DNA of 43,672 bases, taken from Actinomycetota bacterium. GTDB taxonomy: Bacteria > Actinomycetota > Actinomycetes > S36-B12. The notes under the pieces were generated by a model. It was not told the DNA's origin. It saw only the letters and a program-made list of their open reading frames with translations, and did not search any database. The translations under genes were made by a program, and so were the position numbers. Numbering within the stretch: the first letter of the stretch is position 1; each line of letters starts with the position of its first letter. The stretch lies in contig JAUXRN010000188.1 in NCBI GenBank assembly GCA_030681835.1, forward strand, positions 1 to 43,672, given 5' to 3'. This document shows positions 16,139 through 24,171 of this stretch, piece after piece.

Positions 16139-18712
16139 CTAGCGGCCGAGCCGTCGCGTCAGGTCGCGCCGGAACCCGCTGATGGCGCCTCCCGCGCTGG
16201 AATAGGCCAGCAGGGCGATCAGGGTGAGGCTGCCGATCAGCAGGAAGCTGATCGCATCGGACAGCTTCAGCGCCGGCACGACGGCCGTGGCCAGGGACAG
16301 CATCAGGGCACCGACGAGGCAGCCGACGAACGAACCGCGACCGCCCAGCAGGCTCGCCCCACCCAGCACGGGGGCCGCGATGGCCAGCAACGTGTAGCTG
16401 TTTCCCACCGTCCCGTCACCGGTGCCCACCTGCCCGGCCACGAGGATGCCGGCGATCGACGCGATCACCGCGGCTGCGATGTACGACAGCACCCGCATCC
16501 GATTGACGTTGACGCCGAGCCGGAAGGCGAACACGGGCTCGAGTCCGGCCGCACGTACTAGCAGGCCGAAGCGGCTCCGCCACAAGACAAGGTCGGCAAC
16601 GAAGAGGAGCGGGATGATGATGAGGAGCGGCAGCGGGATGAACCCGATCTTCTTGGTCATCAAGCTCATGAGGTCGAAGTTGATCAGCCCACCTGCGGTC
16701 GGTCGCAGGATCAGCGCCACGCCTCCCACGATGCCGAACGTCGCGATCGTGGCGATGACCGGTGACAGCTTGACGTACTGGGTCAACGTCGCGTTGACGC
16801 CACCCACGATCAGCCCCAGGAGTAGGGCGATGAGCAGCGACAGCAGCAGCAGCGGGATGACGTTGCCCTCGGTTATGAAGAAGGACATGACGACCACGGT
16901 CAGTCCGACCATGGCGCCGACCGAGACGTCGATCCCCCCGAGGAGCATGACGGAGAACTGCGCGACCGCCAGCACCGCAAGAGGCAGGGTCAGCAGGAGC
17001 ACGTTGTAGAAGTTCTGGGCACTGCCGAAGTTGGGCTCGATGATGATCGCGGCGATCCAGATGGCAGCGACAATCAGTGAGAGCCCGGCCAGCCGGACGA
17101 AGTCCTCCGCCCCTCCGAACATCCGGCGCAGGCGACCCTTCTCCACCTGGATCGGGGCGTCGTCGACCTGGGACGTGACGGTGGTGTGGGTAGCCACGGA
17201 GAAACTGCCTACGATCGATTCCTCGCTGGACCCGATGCCTGCCAGTTCCGCGACCACCTTGCCACGCGACATGACGATGATCCGATCCGCCATGCCGGCG
17301 AGCTCCGAGGCGTCCGACGAGCCGATGACGACGCCGATGCCACCGTCAGCGGCCGACCGGAGCATCCGGTAGATGTCCATGCGTGACCGCACATCGACGC
17401 CTTGGGTGGGCTCCTCGATGAGCATGACTCGTGGCTCCGTGACCAGGGCCCGGCTCAGGGCCACCTTCTGCTGGTTGCCGCCCGACAGCGACGTCACCGG
17501 CAGCACCGGGCTGCCCGCCTTGATGCCGAACTGGTCGATCTCGCTGGCGATTGACTCACTCTGGCGGGAAGGGCTGATCACGCCTGCGGTCGACAGGCGG
17601 CGCAGGATGCCGACCGTGAGGTTCTCCTTGATGCTGAGGGGCTGGAAGAGCGACTCCTTTCGACGGTCGCCACTCAGGAAGAGGACATGATTGCGCACCG
17701 CCTCCCCATAGCCACGGATCGGCCTGCCCTGGATCGTCAGGGAGCCGCTCGGCTCGCCGACGCCGGCGAGGCCGCGAAGCAACTGCCGCTGGCCGTTGCC
17801 GTCGGCGCCGGCGATCCCGACGATCTCGCCCGCCCGCACGGTCAGGGACACCGGGCCGAAGCCAGGCCCGTCAAGGTCGCGCGCCTCGAGGAGCGCGGTG
17901 GCCGACTCGTCGACAACCGAGCGCTCCGGGTACTCGACGTCGACGGACGTGCCGGCCATGATCTCGACGAGGCCTTCGTAGTCCGTCTCGGAACTGGGCA
18001 TCGTGGCGCGCAGGATCCCGTCGCGCAGCACGCTGATCCGGTGCGCCACTCGGAAGACCTCGGACAGGCGGTGGGTCACGAAGAGCACGCTCGATCCCGA
18101 CGCGCCGACACCGACGACGAGGTCCAGCACCCGGTCCACGCCAGACGCGTCGAGGGCCGAGGTGGCCTCGTCGAGGATGAGCAGCCGGGGCTTGGCGGCG
18201 ATGGCGCGCACGATCTCGATGAGCTGCCGGTCCCCCGGGTCGATCGACGATGTCTTGGCATCGGCGGGGATCGTGCCGAGGCCGTACTGCTCGAGGATCC
18301 CGCTGGTCCACTTCGCCATGTCGCTGTAGGCCGGCCGCAGGGCCGCGGGAGTCCCGATGTAGAAGTTCTGGGCGACCGTCAGGCCCGGGATCAAGGAACC
18401 GTCCTGGAAAACGGTCAGGATGCCGGCGGCCTGCGCGTCCCGCGGCGAGCGCGGGTCGAGCGGCTGGCCCTCGACGGTGATCGTCCCGGAATCGCGCGGG
18501 ACGGTGCCGGACACAAGGCCGACGAAGGTGGACTTGCCCGAGCCGTTCTCCCCCACGAGTGCGTGGATCTCACCAGGGGCCAAGTTGATGCTCGCCGCCT
18601 GGAGCGCGCGCACAATGCCGTAGGTCTTGGACAGGCCCTCCGTGCGCAAGGTCATCGTCTCTGCCGAGGAGCCGGCTGAGGGCGATGGCGAGGCGTCAGT
18701 CGTGGGGTTCAC
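16139..18712 (-). CDS. CUT2-type sugar ABC transporter, fused duplicated ATPase and permease
   Basis: This encodes an 857-residue protein. Residues ~20-270 form an active ATPase domain (Walker A GENGSGKS at 54-61, PGDRQLIEI signature). Residues ~275-510 form the second, degenerate ATPase domain typical of ribose-type importers (GIAGADGNGQRQLL, LSGGNQQKVALSRAL). Residues ~540-857 form a BPD_transp_2-type membrane permease with about eight to ten hydrophobic helices (MLLGGIDVSVGAMVG, LGGASLLGGRGS). ATPase and permease are normally separate polypeptides, so this is a natural fusion. The start used is the GTG at 18712; the ATG at 18655 (MTLRTEG) is an alternative that removes a Ser-rich N-terminus. 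It is downstream of the binding protein, separated by a strong hairpin. Confidence 0.88.
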   Translation of the reverse strand: MNPTTDASPSPSAGSSAETMTLRTEGLSKTYGIVRALQAASINLAPGEIHALVGENGSGKSTFVGLVSGTVPRDSGTITVEGQPLDPRSPRDAQAAGILTVFQDGSLIPGLTVAQNFYIGTPAALRPAYSDMAKWTSGILEQYGLGTIPADAKTSSIDPGDRQLIEIVRAIAAKPRLLILDEATSALDASGVDRVLDLVVGVGASGSSVLFVTHRLSEVFRVAHRISVLRDGILRATMPSSETDYEGLVEIMAGTSVDVEYPERSVVDESATALLEARDLDGPGFGPVSLTVRAGEIVGIAGADGNGQRQLLRGLAGVGEPSGSLTIQGRPIRGYGEAVRNHVLFLSGDRRKESLFQPLSIKENLTVGILRRLSTAGVISPSRQSESIASEIDQFGIKAGSPVLPVTSLSGGNQQKVALSRALVTEPRVMLIEEPTQGVDVRSRMDIYRMLRSAADGGIGVVIGSSDASELAGMADRIIVMSRGKVVAELAGIGSSEESIVGSFSVATHTTVTSQVDDAPIQVEKGRLRRMFGGAEDFVRLAGLSLIVAAIWIAAIIIEPNFGSAQNFYNVLLLTLPLAVLAVAQFSVMLLGGIDVSVGAMVGLTVVVMSFFITEGNVIPLLLLSLLIALLLGLIVGGVNATLTQYVKLSPVIATIATFGIVGGVALILRPTAGGLINFDLMSLMTKKIGFIPLPLLIIIPLLFVADLVLWRSRFGLLVRAAGLEPVFAFRLGVNVNRMRVLSYIAAAVIASIAGILVAGQVGTGDGTVGNSYTLLAIAAPVLGGASLLGGRGSFVGCLVGALMLSLATAVVPALKLSDAISFLLIGSLTLIALLAYSSAGGAISGFRRDLTRRLGR

Positions 18713-18767
18713 GAGGGTCCCTATCGGTGTGCGGAGCCAGGATCGGGCGATTGTACGAAGCCGAGCG

Positions 18768-18803
18768 GCTTGGTGGCCGGCCCTCGCGGGCCGGCCACCA
18801 AGC
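18768..18803 (-). terminator. Intercistronic hairpin after the binding-protein gene
   Basis: A perfect inverted repeat with 16-base arms (GCTTGGTGGCCGGCCC and its complement) and a 4-base loop lies 9 bases after the binding-protein stop and 55 bases before the ATPase/permease start. No U-tract follows on the transcribed (minus) strand. It is better read as a 3' mRNA stabiliser or partial terminator that sets high binding-protein versus low ATPase expression than as a full intrinsic terminator. Confidence 0.7.
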
Positions 18804-18811
18804 GTGGTGCG

Positions 18812-20146
18812 TCAGGAGGATGCGCTGAGCATCTGATCCATGACCGCGTCCGGGATCAGGGTCTGACCCGGGTAGTCGGCCGGCTTGTCGGCCTTGTAGT
18901 CGCCAGCCTTCACCTCGATGAAGGGGAAGGGGTAGATGACCAGCTCAGGCGCCGGGTTACCGGACATGATCTGCTCGATCCCGTTCGACACCGAGACCCG
19001 CGACGTCCAGGTCAGGGAGTTGGTGTCGAAGAGCAGGAACGGGTCGTCCGTCGCCTGCTTTGCCTCCCACTCCTTGAACAGGTCGTTGTTCGAGGTCCAG
19101 GTGATGAAGTCCGGAACGGGCTTCCCAGCCTGGTCGTAGGCCTTCACGATCTGCGTCATCGGATCGGCGTAGTCGTACATGATGATCTGCACGTCCTCAC
19201 CGGTGGCGAGCAGGGCGGTGGCTGCCTCGAAGGCCCCCTGGAGGGTCCAGTTGGTGTCGGCCTTGAAGACGACCTCGATGCCCGGCGCATTGGCGGCGAG
19301 CTCCTCCTCGAGGCACTTGTTCCACGCCGCGCCCTGGGGGTTGCCCGGGGTGCCGTTGAAGAACGCGATCTTGCCCTCGGTGCCGAGGATCTCCTGCGCC
19401 TTCTGCGCCATCAAGGTGCCCTGAGCGCAGACGTCGCCGGTCACCTGGCTGGCGATCGCGGCCGTCGGCGTGTCCGGGGACGGTCCGACGAAGATCGACA
19501 CGACCGCGCCGGCCTCCTGCGCCGCCTGGAAGGCGGGGGCAAGGGCAGGGCCGAAGTCGTTGTAGCCGACGATGACATCAGCACCGTCAGCGGACAGGGC
19601 GCGGACGCCCGCCTGCATCTGGGCCAGGTCGTACTCCGGCTTCACCGAGATGATGCGACCGACCTCGGGGTACGTGATCGCCTGCAGGATGGCCTCCATG
19701 CGGGCGGACTTGCGCCACGTGTTGAGCTCGGGCGAGATGTAGCCAACGGTGATGTCGCCGCCGCCCGGGATCTCGCAGTCGCTGTTCGACCAGCAGTCAA
19801 CGGCCAGCTGCATCTGCTCTGGCGTCAGCTCTGCGGCCGCACGGGTGAGTGCCGACTGGATGGCCGGGTCGAGGCTGGCCGCGTCAACGCCGGTGGTGTT
19901 CATGGCCTTGTCGACGGTCGCCTGCAGGTCAGCGGACTCTGCGGGTGCCTCCGACGCAGGAGCCTCCGACGCAGGGGCCTCCGACGCAGGGGCCTCCGAC
20001 GAGGCTGCGGCCGAGGACTCCGTGGAGCTGCTCGACCCACAGGCAGCCAGGACAAGAGCCGCGGAGAGGCCGACAGCGACGGCCGCGAGGCCCTTAGTCG
20101 CCATGCCTCGACGCGTCCTTCCCCGAGCAGTGGTGGAACTATCCAT
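18812..20146 (-). CDS. Sugar-type ABC transporter substrate-binding lipoprotein
   Basis: This encodes a 444-residue periplasmic-binding-protein-fold lipoprotein. The N-terminus is basic, followed by a hydrophobic segment and a lipobox LAAC with Cys36, so it should be processed and lipid-anchored outside the membrane. A low-complexity Ser/Ala/Glu/Pro linker follows (APASE repeated four times). The mature part has the type I binding-protein layout (VGYISPEL..., DVIVGYNDFGPALAPAFQAAQEAG, GTLMAQKAQEILG). The ATG at 20146 is chosen because AGGGAAGGA sits 6 bases upstream; the ATG at 20152 abuts that site. It is longer than typical ribose-binding proteins (~300), which suggests a distinct ligand. 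It lies between permease and fused ATPase genes of one operon. Confidence 0.88.
   Translation of the reverse strand: MDSSTTARGRTRRGMATKGLAAVAVGLSAALVLAACGSSSSTESSAAASSEAPASEAPASEAPASEAPAESADLQATVDKAMNTTGVDAASLDPAIQSALTRAAAELTPEQMQLAVDCWSNSDCEIPGGGDITVGYISPELNTWRKSARMEAILQAITYPEVGRIISVKPEYDLAQMQAGVRALSADGADVIVGYNDFGPALAPAFQAAQEAGAVVSIFVGPSPDTPTAAIASQVTGDVCAQGTLMAQKAQEILGTEGKIAFFNGTPGNPQGAAWNKCLEEELAANAPGIEVVFKADTNWTLQGAFEAATALLATGEDVQIIMYDYADPMTQIVKAYDQAGKPVPDFITWTSNNDLFKEWEAKQATDDPFLLFDTNSLTWTSRVSVSNGIEQIMSGNPAPELVIYPFPFIEVKAGDYKADKPADYPGQTLIPDAVMDQMLSASS
19947..20004. repeat. 15-bp in-frame tandem repeat in the lipoprotein linker
   Basis: The unit GCCTCCGACGCAGGG occurs about 3.7 times head to tail (one copy ends in A). 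On the minus strand it encodes repeated Ala-Pro-Ala-Ser-Glu. It makes the flexible spacer between the lipid anchor and the binding domain, and copy number may vary between strains. Confidence 0.9.
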
Positions 20147-20159
20147 TCGCATTCCTTCC

Positions 20160-21179
20160 CTAGTGGACGGACCCCTGGAGCAGGGCCGTATCTCCTCCTG
20201 CTTCGCGCTTGCCGAAGACAGACCGCAGAATCTTCTTGTCGCGCAGGAGGAAAACCATGGTGAGTCCCAGGGCAAGGACCAGGCCCTGGACGAGGGCGGT
20301 TGCGCCGCCGGTGAAGCCCGCGACCTGGAGGTTCAGGGTCAGCAGGGAGACAAAGACCGAGCCGAGCAGGGTGGCAACGAAGCTCACCCGGCCTCCGGAA
20401 AGGACGGCACCGCCCAGGACGACGGCGACGATGGGGGCCAGGAGGTAGGGAGTGCCGATAGTGAGGTCGGGAGTGCGGAGCAGGCCAGACAGGAGGATCC
20501 CGGCGACGCCGTAGAGAAGGGCTGCCATCACGTACGCGAAGACGCGATAGGTGTGCGCCTTGAGACCGACGAGGACGCCCGCCGCCACCGACGCGCTGCT
20601 GGCCACCAGTCGGCGCCCGGGAACGGTCAGCCACAGGACCCCTGTCCCGATGGCCGCAAAGGCGATGCTCGCGATCAGGATGTAGCTGATCCCTGCGACG
20701 TTGTTGCCGCTGAAGTCCACAAGGGGCTGCGGCACGCTTGACACATTGAGGATCTGGCCCCGGTAGAGACGGCCGAACCCGATGGCCAGCATCCCCACGG
20801 CGAGCGTGACGACGAGCGAGTTCAGTCCGAACACCTCGACCAGCACGCCGTTCGCCAGGCCGATGAGGAAGACGGCGATCAGCGACACCACGATGGCCGG
20901 GACGAGCATGTTCGCCTCGCCGCCCGGGTACTTCAGCATGATGATGCCCACGACCGTGATCGCAGACGGGACGCTCAGGTCGATCCCACCGGTCCCGATC
21001 ACGAGGGCCTGACCCGCGGACGCCAGGATCATGATCCCGACCAAGGGCGTGAAGGCCGAGAGGATGCCCTGCCCGAAGACCGAGCCGGAGGTCTGCAGGC
21101 CGGCCAGCCCGAGCATGATGAGGACACCCACCCCAATGACCGTGAGGGGTGTGATGAAACCGCGTGCTGGCCGATGCAC
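20160..21179 (-). CDS. CUT2-type sugar ABC transporter permease
   Basis: This encodes a 339-residue integral membrane permease of the BPD_transp_2 (RbsC-like) family. It has a first helix VIGVGVLIMLGLAG, the conserved IGTGGIDLSVPSAITVVGIIML, and LLAPIVAVVLGGAVLSGGRVSF near the C-terminal end. The GTG at 21179 is chosen because GGCGGGAGA lies about 5 bases upstream; an in-frame extension to 21263 runs into the operator region. It is the first gene of the minus-strand importer operon (permease, binding protein, fused ATPase-permease, GldA-like enzyme). With the permease domain of the fused protein it can form a heterodimeric channel. Divergent to the LLM gene. Confidence 0.88.
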   Translation of the reverse strand: MHRPARGFITPLTVIGVGVLIMLGLAGLQTSGSVFGQGILSAFTPLVGIMILASAGQALVIGTGGIDLSVPSAITVVGIIMLKYPGGEANMLVPAIVVSLIAVFLIGLANGVLVEVFGLNSLVVTLAVGMLAIGFGRLYRGQILNVSSVPQPLVDFSGNNVAGISYILIASIAFAAIGTGVLWLTVPGRRLVASSASVAAGVLVGLKAHTYRVFAYVMAALLYGVAGILLSGLLRTPDLTIGTPYLLAPIVAVVLGGAVLSGGRVSFVATLLGSVFVSLLTLNLQVAGFTGGATALVQGLVLALGLTMVFLLRDKKILRSVFGKREAGGDTALLQGSVH

Positions 21180-21231
21180 AGAGTCTCCCGCCGTCCATGA
21201 AGCCCGACCGCCCGGTCGGACGCTCCTAACG

Positions 21232-21392
21232 TGCCGCAACGTGTCACAGTCGCTACGGCGCAAGATGTCTCATTGTGAGACGAGCGTCACTCCGCGGATT
21301 CGCCCTCACGTGGATCACCCGGGAAGCGCGGCGGTTGCCGAATCGTTACCACCGCGATCCGCCGTCGGGGCCCGCCGTGTCTTTCTGGGACA
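21232..21392. promoter_or_regulatory. Candidate operator region C (three dyads) between importer and LLM genes
   Basis: Within the 265-bp divergent region lie TGCCGCA-ACG-TGTCACA (21232-21248), TGTCTCA-TTG-TGAGACG (21266-21282, six of seven arm pairs complementary) and CGTGTCT-TTC-TGGGACA (21376-21392). The first two starts are 34 bases apart and sit close to the importer operon start; the third lies 52 bases before the LLM start. The rest of this region holds nothing else I can recognise. Confidence 0.5.
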
Positions 21393-21444
21393 CCCTGGGT
21401 GGCGCAGCCTGGAGTGTGATGGCCACCACCCAGAGGAGGTCGGC

Positions 21445-22302
21445 ATGCAGGTTGGCATCTACGCGTTCGCGACATCGAACGGTCTTCGCCCCGACGAACT
21501 GGCCCGAGAGGTGGAGGCCCGCGGCTTCACCAGGCTCATGTTCCCCGAGCACTCCCACATCCCCGTGAGCCGAGCCACCAGCTACCCGGACGTCTACGGA
21601 GGCGGTGAGCTGCCCGAGTTCTACCGGCAGACCTTCGACCCGTTCGTCAGCTGCACCCTGTCCGCCTCGGCGACCACCCGGCTCCGGGTGGGTACCGGCA
21701 TCTGCCTGCTCGCCCTGCGGGAGCCGGTCAACACGGCCAAGGAAGTCGCCTCAGTCGACTACTTGTCCGGGGGCCGCTTCGACTTCGGCGTCGGCTTCGG
21801 CTGGAACGCGGACGAGTTCGAGAACCTCGGAGTGCCGTTCAAGGGCCGCCAGAAGCTCGTGCGCGAGAAGGTCATGCTGATGCGGCGGCTGTGGCAGGAC
21901 GACGTGGCCGAGTTCGACGGGGAGCTCGTCTCCCTGCAGCCGAGCTGGGCGTGGCCGAAGCCCATCAGCGGGCCGCCCGTCCTCCTGGGCGGGAATGGGC
22001 CGTTGACGATGAAGCACGCCGCCGAGTGGGCGGACGTGTGGTACCCGACTCCCCCGGCCGAGGATCCGCTGCTCAGCGCCTCTGCGCCGAAGTTCCGCGC
22101 CCTGCTTGAGGAGGCTGGCCGCAATCCCGAGGACGTCGGCATCGGCTGCGCCCCCGGCGACGTCACCGCATCAGACCTGGAGACCTACGCCGCCAACGGT
22201 GTGGACTTCGTCAACGTGGGCATGGTGACGACGTCGCGCGACGACGACCTGCGCCGGCTCGACGAGGTGGCCGAGCGCGCGGCGGCCTTCCTCCAGGGCT
22301 GA
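21445..22302 (+). CDS. LLM-class (luciferase-like) F420-dependent-type oxidoreductase
   Basis: This encodes a 285-residue TIM-barrel flavin/F420 oxidoreductase. Recognisable segments are MFPEHSHIP, LRVGTGICLLALREPVNTAKEVASVDYLSGGRFDFGVGFGWN and GPPVLLGGNGP, the standard pattern of actinobacterial F420-dependent LLM proteins. The ATG at 21445 follows GAGGAGG; a much longer in-frame extension upstream runs through the operator region and is not credible. Either F420-dependent dehydrogenation/reduction or FMN-dependent monooxygenation is possible; the sequence alone does not decide. It is followed 58 bp later by a nitrilase on the same strand. Confidence 0.88.
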   Translation: MQVGIYAFATSNGLRPDELAREVEARGFTRLMFPEHSHIPVSRATSYPDVYGGGELPEFYRQTFDPFVSCTLSASATTRLRVGTGICLLALREPVNTAKEVASVDYLSGGRFDFGVGFGWNADEFENLGVPFKGRQKLVREKVMLMRRLWQDDVAEFDGELVSLQPSWAWPKPISGPPVLLGGNGPLTMKHAAEWADVWYPTPPAEDPLLSASAPKFRALLEEAGRNPEDVGIGCAPGDVTASDLETYAANGVDFVNVGMVTTSRDDDLRRLDEVAERAAAFLQG

Positions 22303-22360
22303 CGGGTACCATGCCCGAACTTGGGGGGCCCGACCGCGAGGGGCGCGGGGGGCACGGGCC

Positions 22361-23287
22361 GTGACGCGGTTCCCGGAGCCGTTCGTCGCTGCCGTCGTGC
22401 AGTGGGCCCCGTCCTTCTGCGACGCGGCGGCAGGAACCACCCGGGCGTGCGCCGCCATCGAAGAGGCGGCCGCCCAGGGCGCCAGGTTGGTGGTGTTTCC
22501 CGAGGCCTGGCTCACGGGCTACCCGTACTTCCAGGGCGTCACCCGGCATCCGGACTACTTCCCCACCTGGCGCGCCTTCGCCATGAGCGCGATCGAGGTC
22601 CCGGGCCCCGAGATCGACCAGATCGGCCGTTGCGCGCGCGCGGCCGGAACCGAGGTGGTCCTCGGCCTGAACGAGCGGGATCGCTCCGACGCGGTCTACA
22701 ACACGATGGCGTTCATCGGCGCGGACGGCACGCTGCGAGGAAAGCACCGCAAGCTCATCCCCACGATCACCGAGGCCCTCGTATGGTCGCGCGGCGACGG
22801 CTCGGACCTCGATGCCCACACGACCGGCGTCGGCAGGATCGGCGGCCTCATGTGCTACGAGCACAACATGGCCCTTGCTCGATACGCGTGCTGCACCCTC
22901 GGCATCCAGGTGCACGCCGCCCTGTGGCCCGGCTTCTCGTTCATGGACCAGATGATCGATGCGAGCAACCGGCAACTGGCCATGGAGAACGCATGCTTCG
23001 TCATGTCCGCCCGCGAGGTGATGAGCATCGACAGCGTGCCGAGCGGCCTGGCCGACTTCGGCGATCACAGCCTGTGGAACAGCCACGGCGGCAGCGCCAT
23101 CATCGCGCCGGGAGGGGGCTACCTCGCTGGACCGGTCTTCGACCAGGAGACGATCCTGACGGCCGAGATCGACCTCAGGTCCACCCTGAACACCAAGTGG
23201 TGGGTGAACGGCACGGCGAACTACTCCAGGCCCGATGTGTTCCGGCTGGACTGGGACCGGCGACAGAAGCCGCCCGTGGTGGCCTGA
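22361..23287 (+). CDS. Nitrilase / carbon-nitrogen hydrolase
   Basis: This encodes a 308-residue member of the nitrilase superfamily. The catalytic triad is visible as Glu48 (FPEAWLTGYP), Lys131 (HRKLIPT) and Cys165 (GLMCYEHNM). The GYPYF and RKLIPT motifs and overall length are those of branch 1 true nitrilases, which convert a nitrile directly to a carboxylic acid and ammonia. The start is the GTG at 22361 preceded by a G-rich stretch. It follows the LLM oxidoreductase. The acid product could be fed to one of the three acyl-CoA synthetases in the window, but no direct link is shown. Confidence 0.88.
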   Translation: MTRFPEPFVAAVVQWAPSFCDAAAGTTRACAAIEEAAAQGARLVVFPEAWLTGYPYFQGVTRHPDYFPTWRAFAMSAIEVPGPEIDQIGRCARAAGTEVVLGLNERDRSDAVYNTMAFIGADGTLRGKHRKLIPTITEALVWSRGDGSDLDAHTTGVGRIGGLMCYEHNMALARYACCTLGIQVHAALWPGFSFMDQMIDASNRQLAMENACFVMSAREVMSIDSVPSGLADFGDHSLWNSHGGSAIIAPGGGYLAGPVFDQETILTAEIDLRSTLNTKWWVNGTANYSRPDVFRLDWDRRQKPPVVA

Positions 23288-23378
23288 AGCTGTGACGAGT
23301 CCGGTGGCCCGCACCCGCGTTGGGCAAGGTGGGCGGGCGATGGATGATTCTGCGACAGTAGGAAGTCCTCAAACGGCC

Positions 23379-23384
23379 TAGCCT
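23379..23384 (+). promoter_or_regulatory. -10 element for a probably leaderless SDR mRNA
   Basis: TAGCCT ends 6 bases before the ATG at 23391, and there is no Shine-Dalgarno sequence, so transcription probably begins at or next to the start codon. No clear -35 is seen. Confidence 0.45.
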
Positions 23385-23390
23385 GCCGGA

Positions 23391-24143
23391 ATGACCTCAC
23401 TGGCAGGACTCGCGGCCATCGTCACCGGTGCAAGCCGCGGCATCGGGCTCGCCGTGGCCCAGCGCTTGGTGGACGATGGCGCGCGCGTGTGCATCACCGG
23501 GCGGAACGAGGATGCCCTTCGCGAGGCGGTGACGACGCTCGGCGGGAGCCAGTGCGCCATGGGCGTCGCCGGCAAGGCGGATGACCGAGACCACCAGGCG
23601 AGCGCCGTTGCCAGTGCCATGGAGCACTTCGGGCGAGTCGACATCCTGGTGAACAACGCGGGCATCAACCCTGTCTACGGACCCGTCATCGGGATCGAAC
23701 TCGGCGCCGCGCGCAAGGTGCTCGACGTGAATGTCCTGGCGGGGCTCGCCTGGACCCAGGCGTGCTACGCCGCGTGGATGCAGGAGCATGGCGGTCGCGT
23801 CGTGAACGTCGCTTCGGTCGCCGGCATCCAAGCCGCCGACGGCATCGGGATGTACGGCGTCAGCAAGGCAGCGGTGATCGCCCTGACCCGTCAACTTGGC
23901 AACGAGCTCGGGCCCAAGGTGCGGGTCAACGCGGTCGCGCCCGGGGTGGTGAAGACGGAGTTCGCGCGGGCCTTGTATGAGGCAGACGAGGAGGGCGCCA
24001 GCGAGGCATACCCACTGCGACGCCTCGGGGTCCCCGGCGATATCGCCAGCGCCATCGCCTTCCTGGTCTCGTCGGAGTCCGACTGGATCACCGGCCAGAC
24101 GATCGTCGTGGACGGTGGCGTGACCCTCCCCGTACGGATCTGA
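23391..24143 (+). CDS. SDR-family oxidoreductase
   Basis: This encodes a 250-residue classical SDR. It has TGASRGIG, a cofactor-binding CITGRNED after beta-2, [10 protein letters not shown], and the catalytic Ser in NVASVAG with YGVSK (Tyr and Lys). The [14 protein letters not shown] and final [12 protein letters not shown] segments are typical. The ATG at 23391 lacks a ribosome-binding site but has a -10 element immediately upstream, suggesting a leaderless transcript. The acyl-CoA dehydrogenase gene follows 28 bp later and is probably co-transcribed. Substrate unknown; 3-hydroxyacyl-CoA or secondary alcohol are reasonable guesses. Confidence 0.88.
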   Translation: MTSLAGLAAIVTGASRGIGLAVAQRLVDDGARVCITGRNEDALREAVTTLGGSQCAMGVAGKADDRDHQASAVASAMEHFGRVDILVNNAGINPVYGPVIGIELGAARKVLDVNVLAGLAWTQACYAAWMQEHGGRVVNVASVAGIQAADGIGMYGVSKAAVIALTRQLGNELGPKVRVNAVAPGVVKTEFARALYEADEEGASEAYPLRRLGVPGDIASAIAFLVSSESDWITGQTIVVDGGVTLPVRI

Positions 24144-24171
24144 ACCGCGCCCGCCACTGACTGGAGACCCG

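Noticed and set aside
18768-18803. Hairpin as a classical Rho-independent terminator
   Set aside because: No U-tract follows on the transcribed strand, and the downstream ATPase/permease belongs functionally to the same operon.
19947-20004. Short tandem repeats as a possible CRISPR-like array
   Set aside because: The units are 15 bp, contiguous without spacers and in frame inside the lipoprotein gene, encoding a flexible linker.
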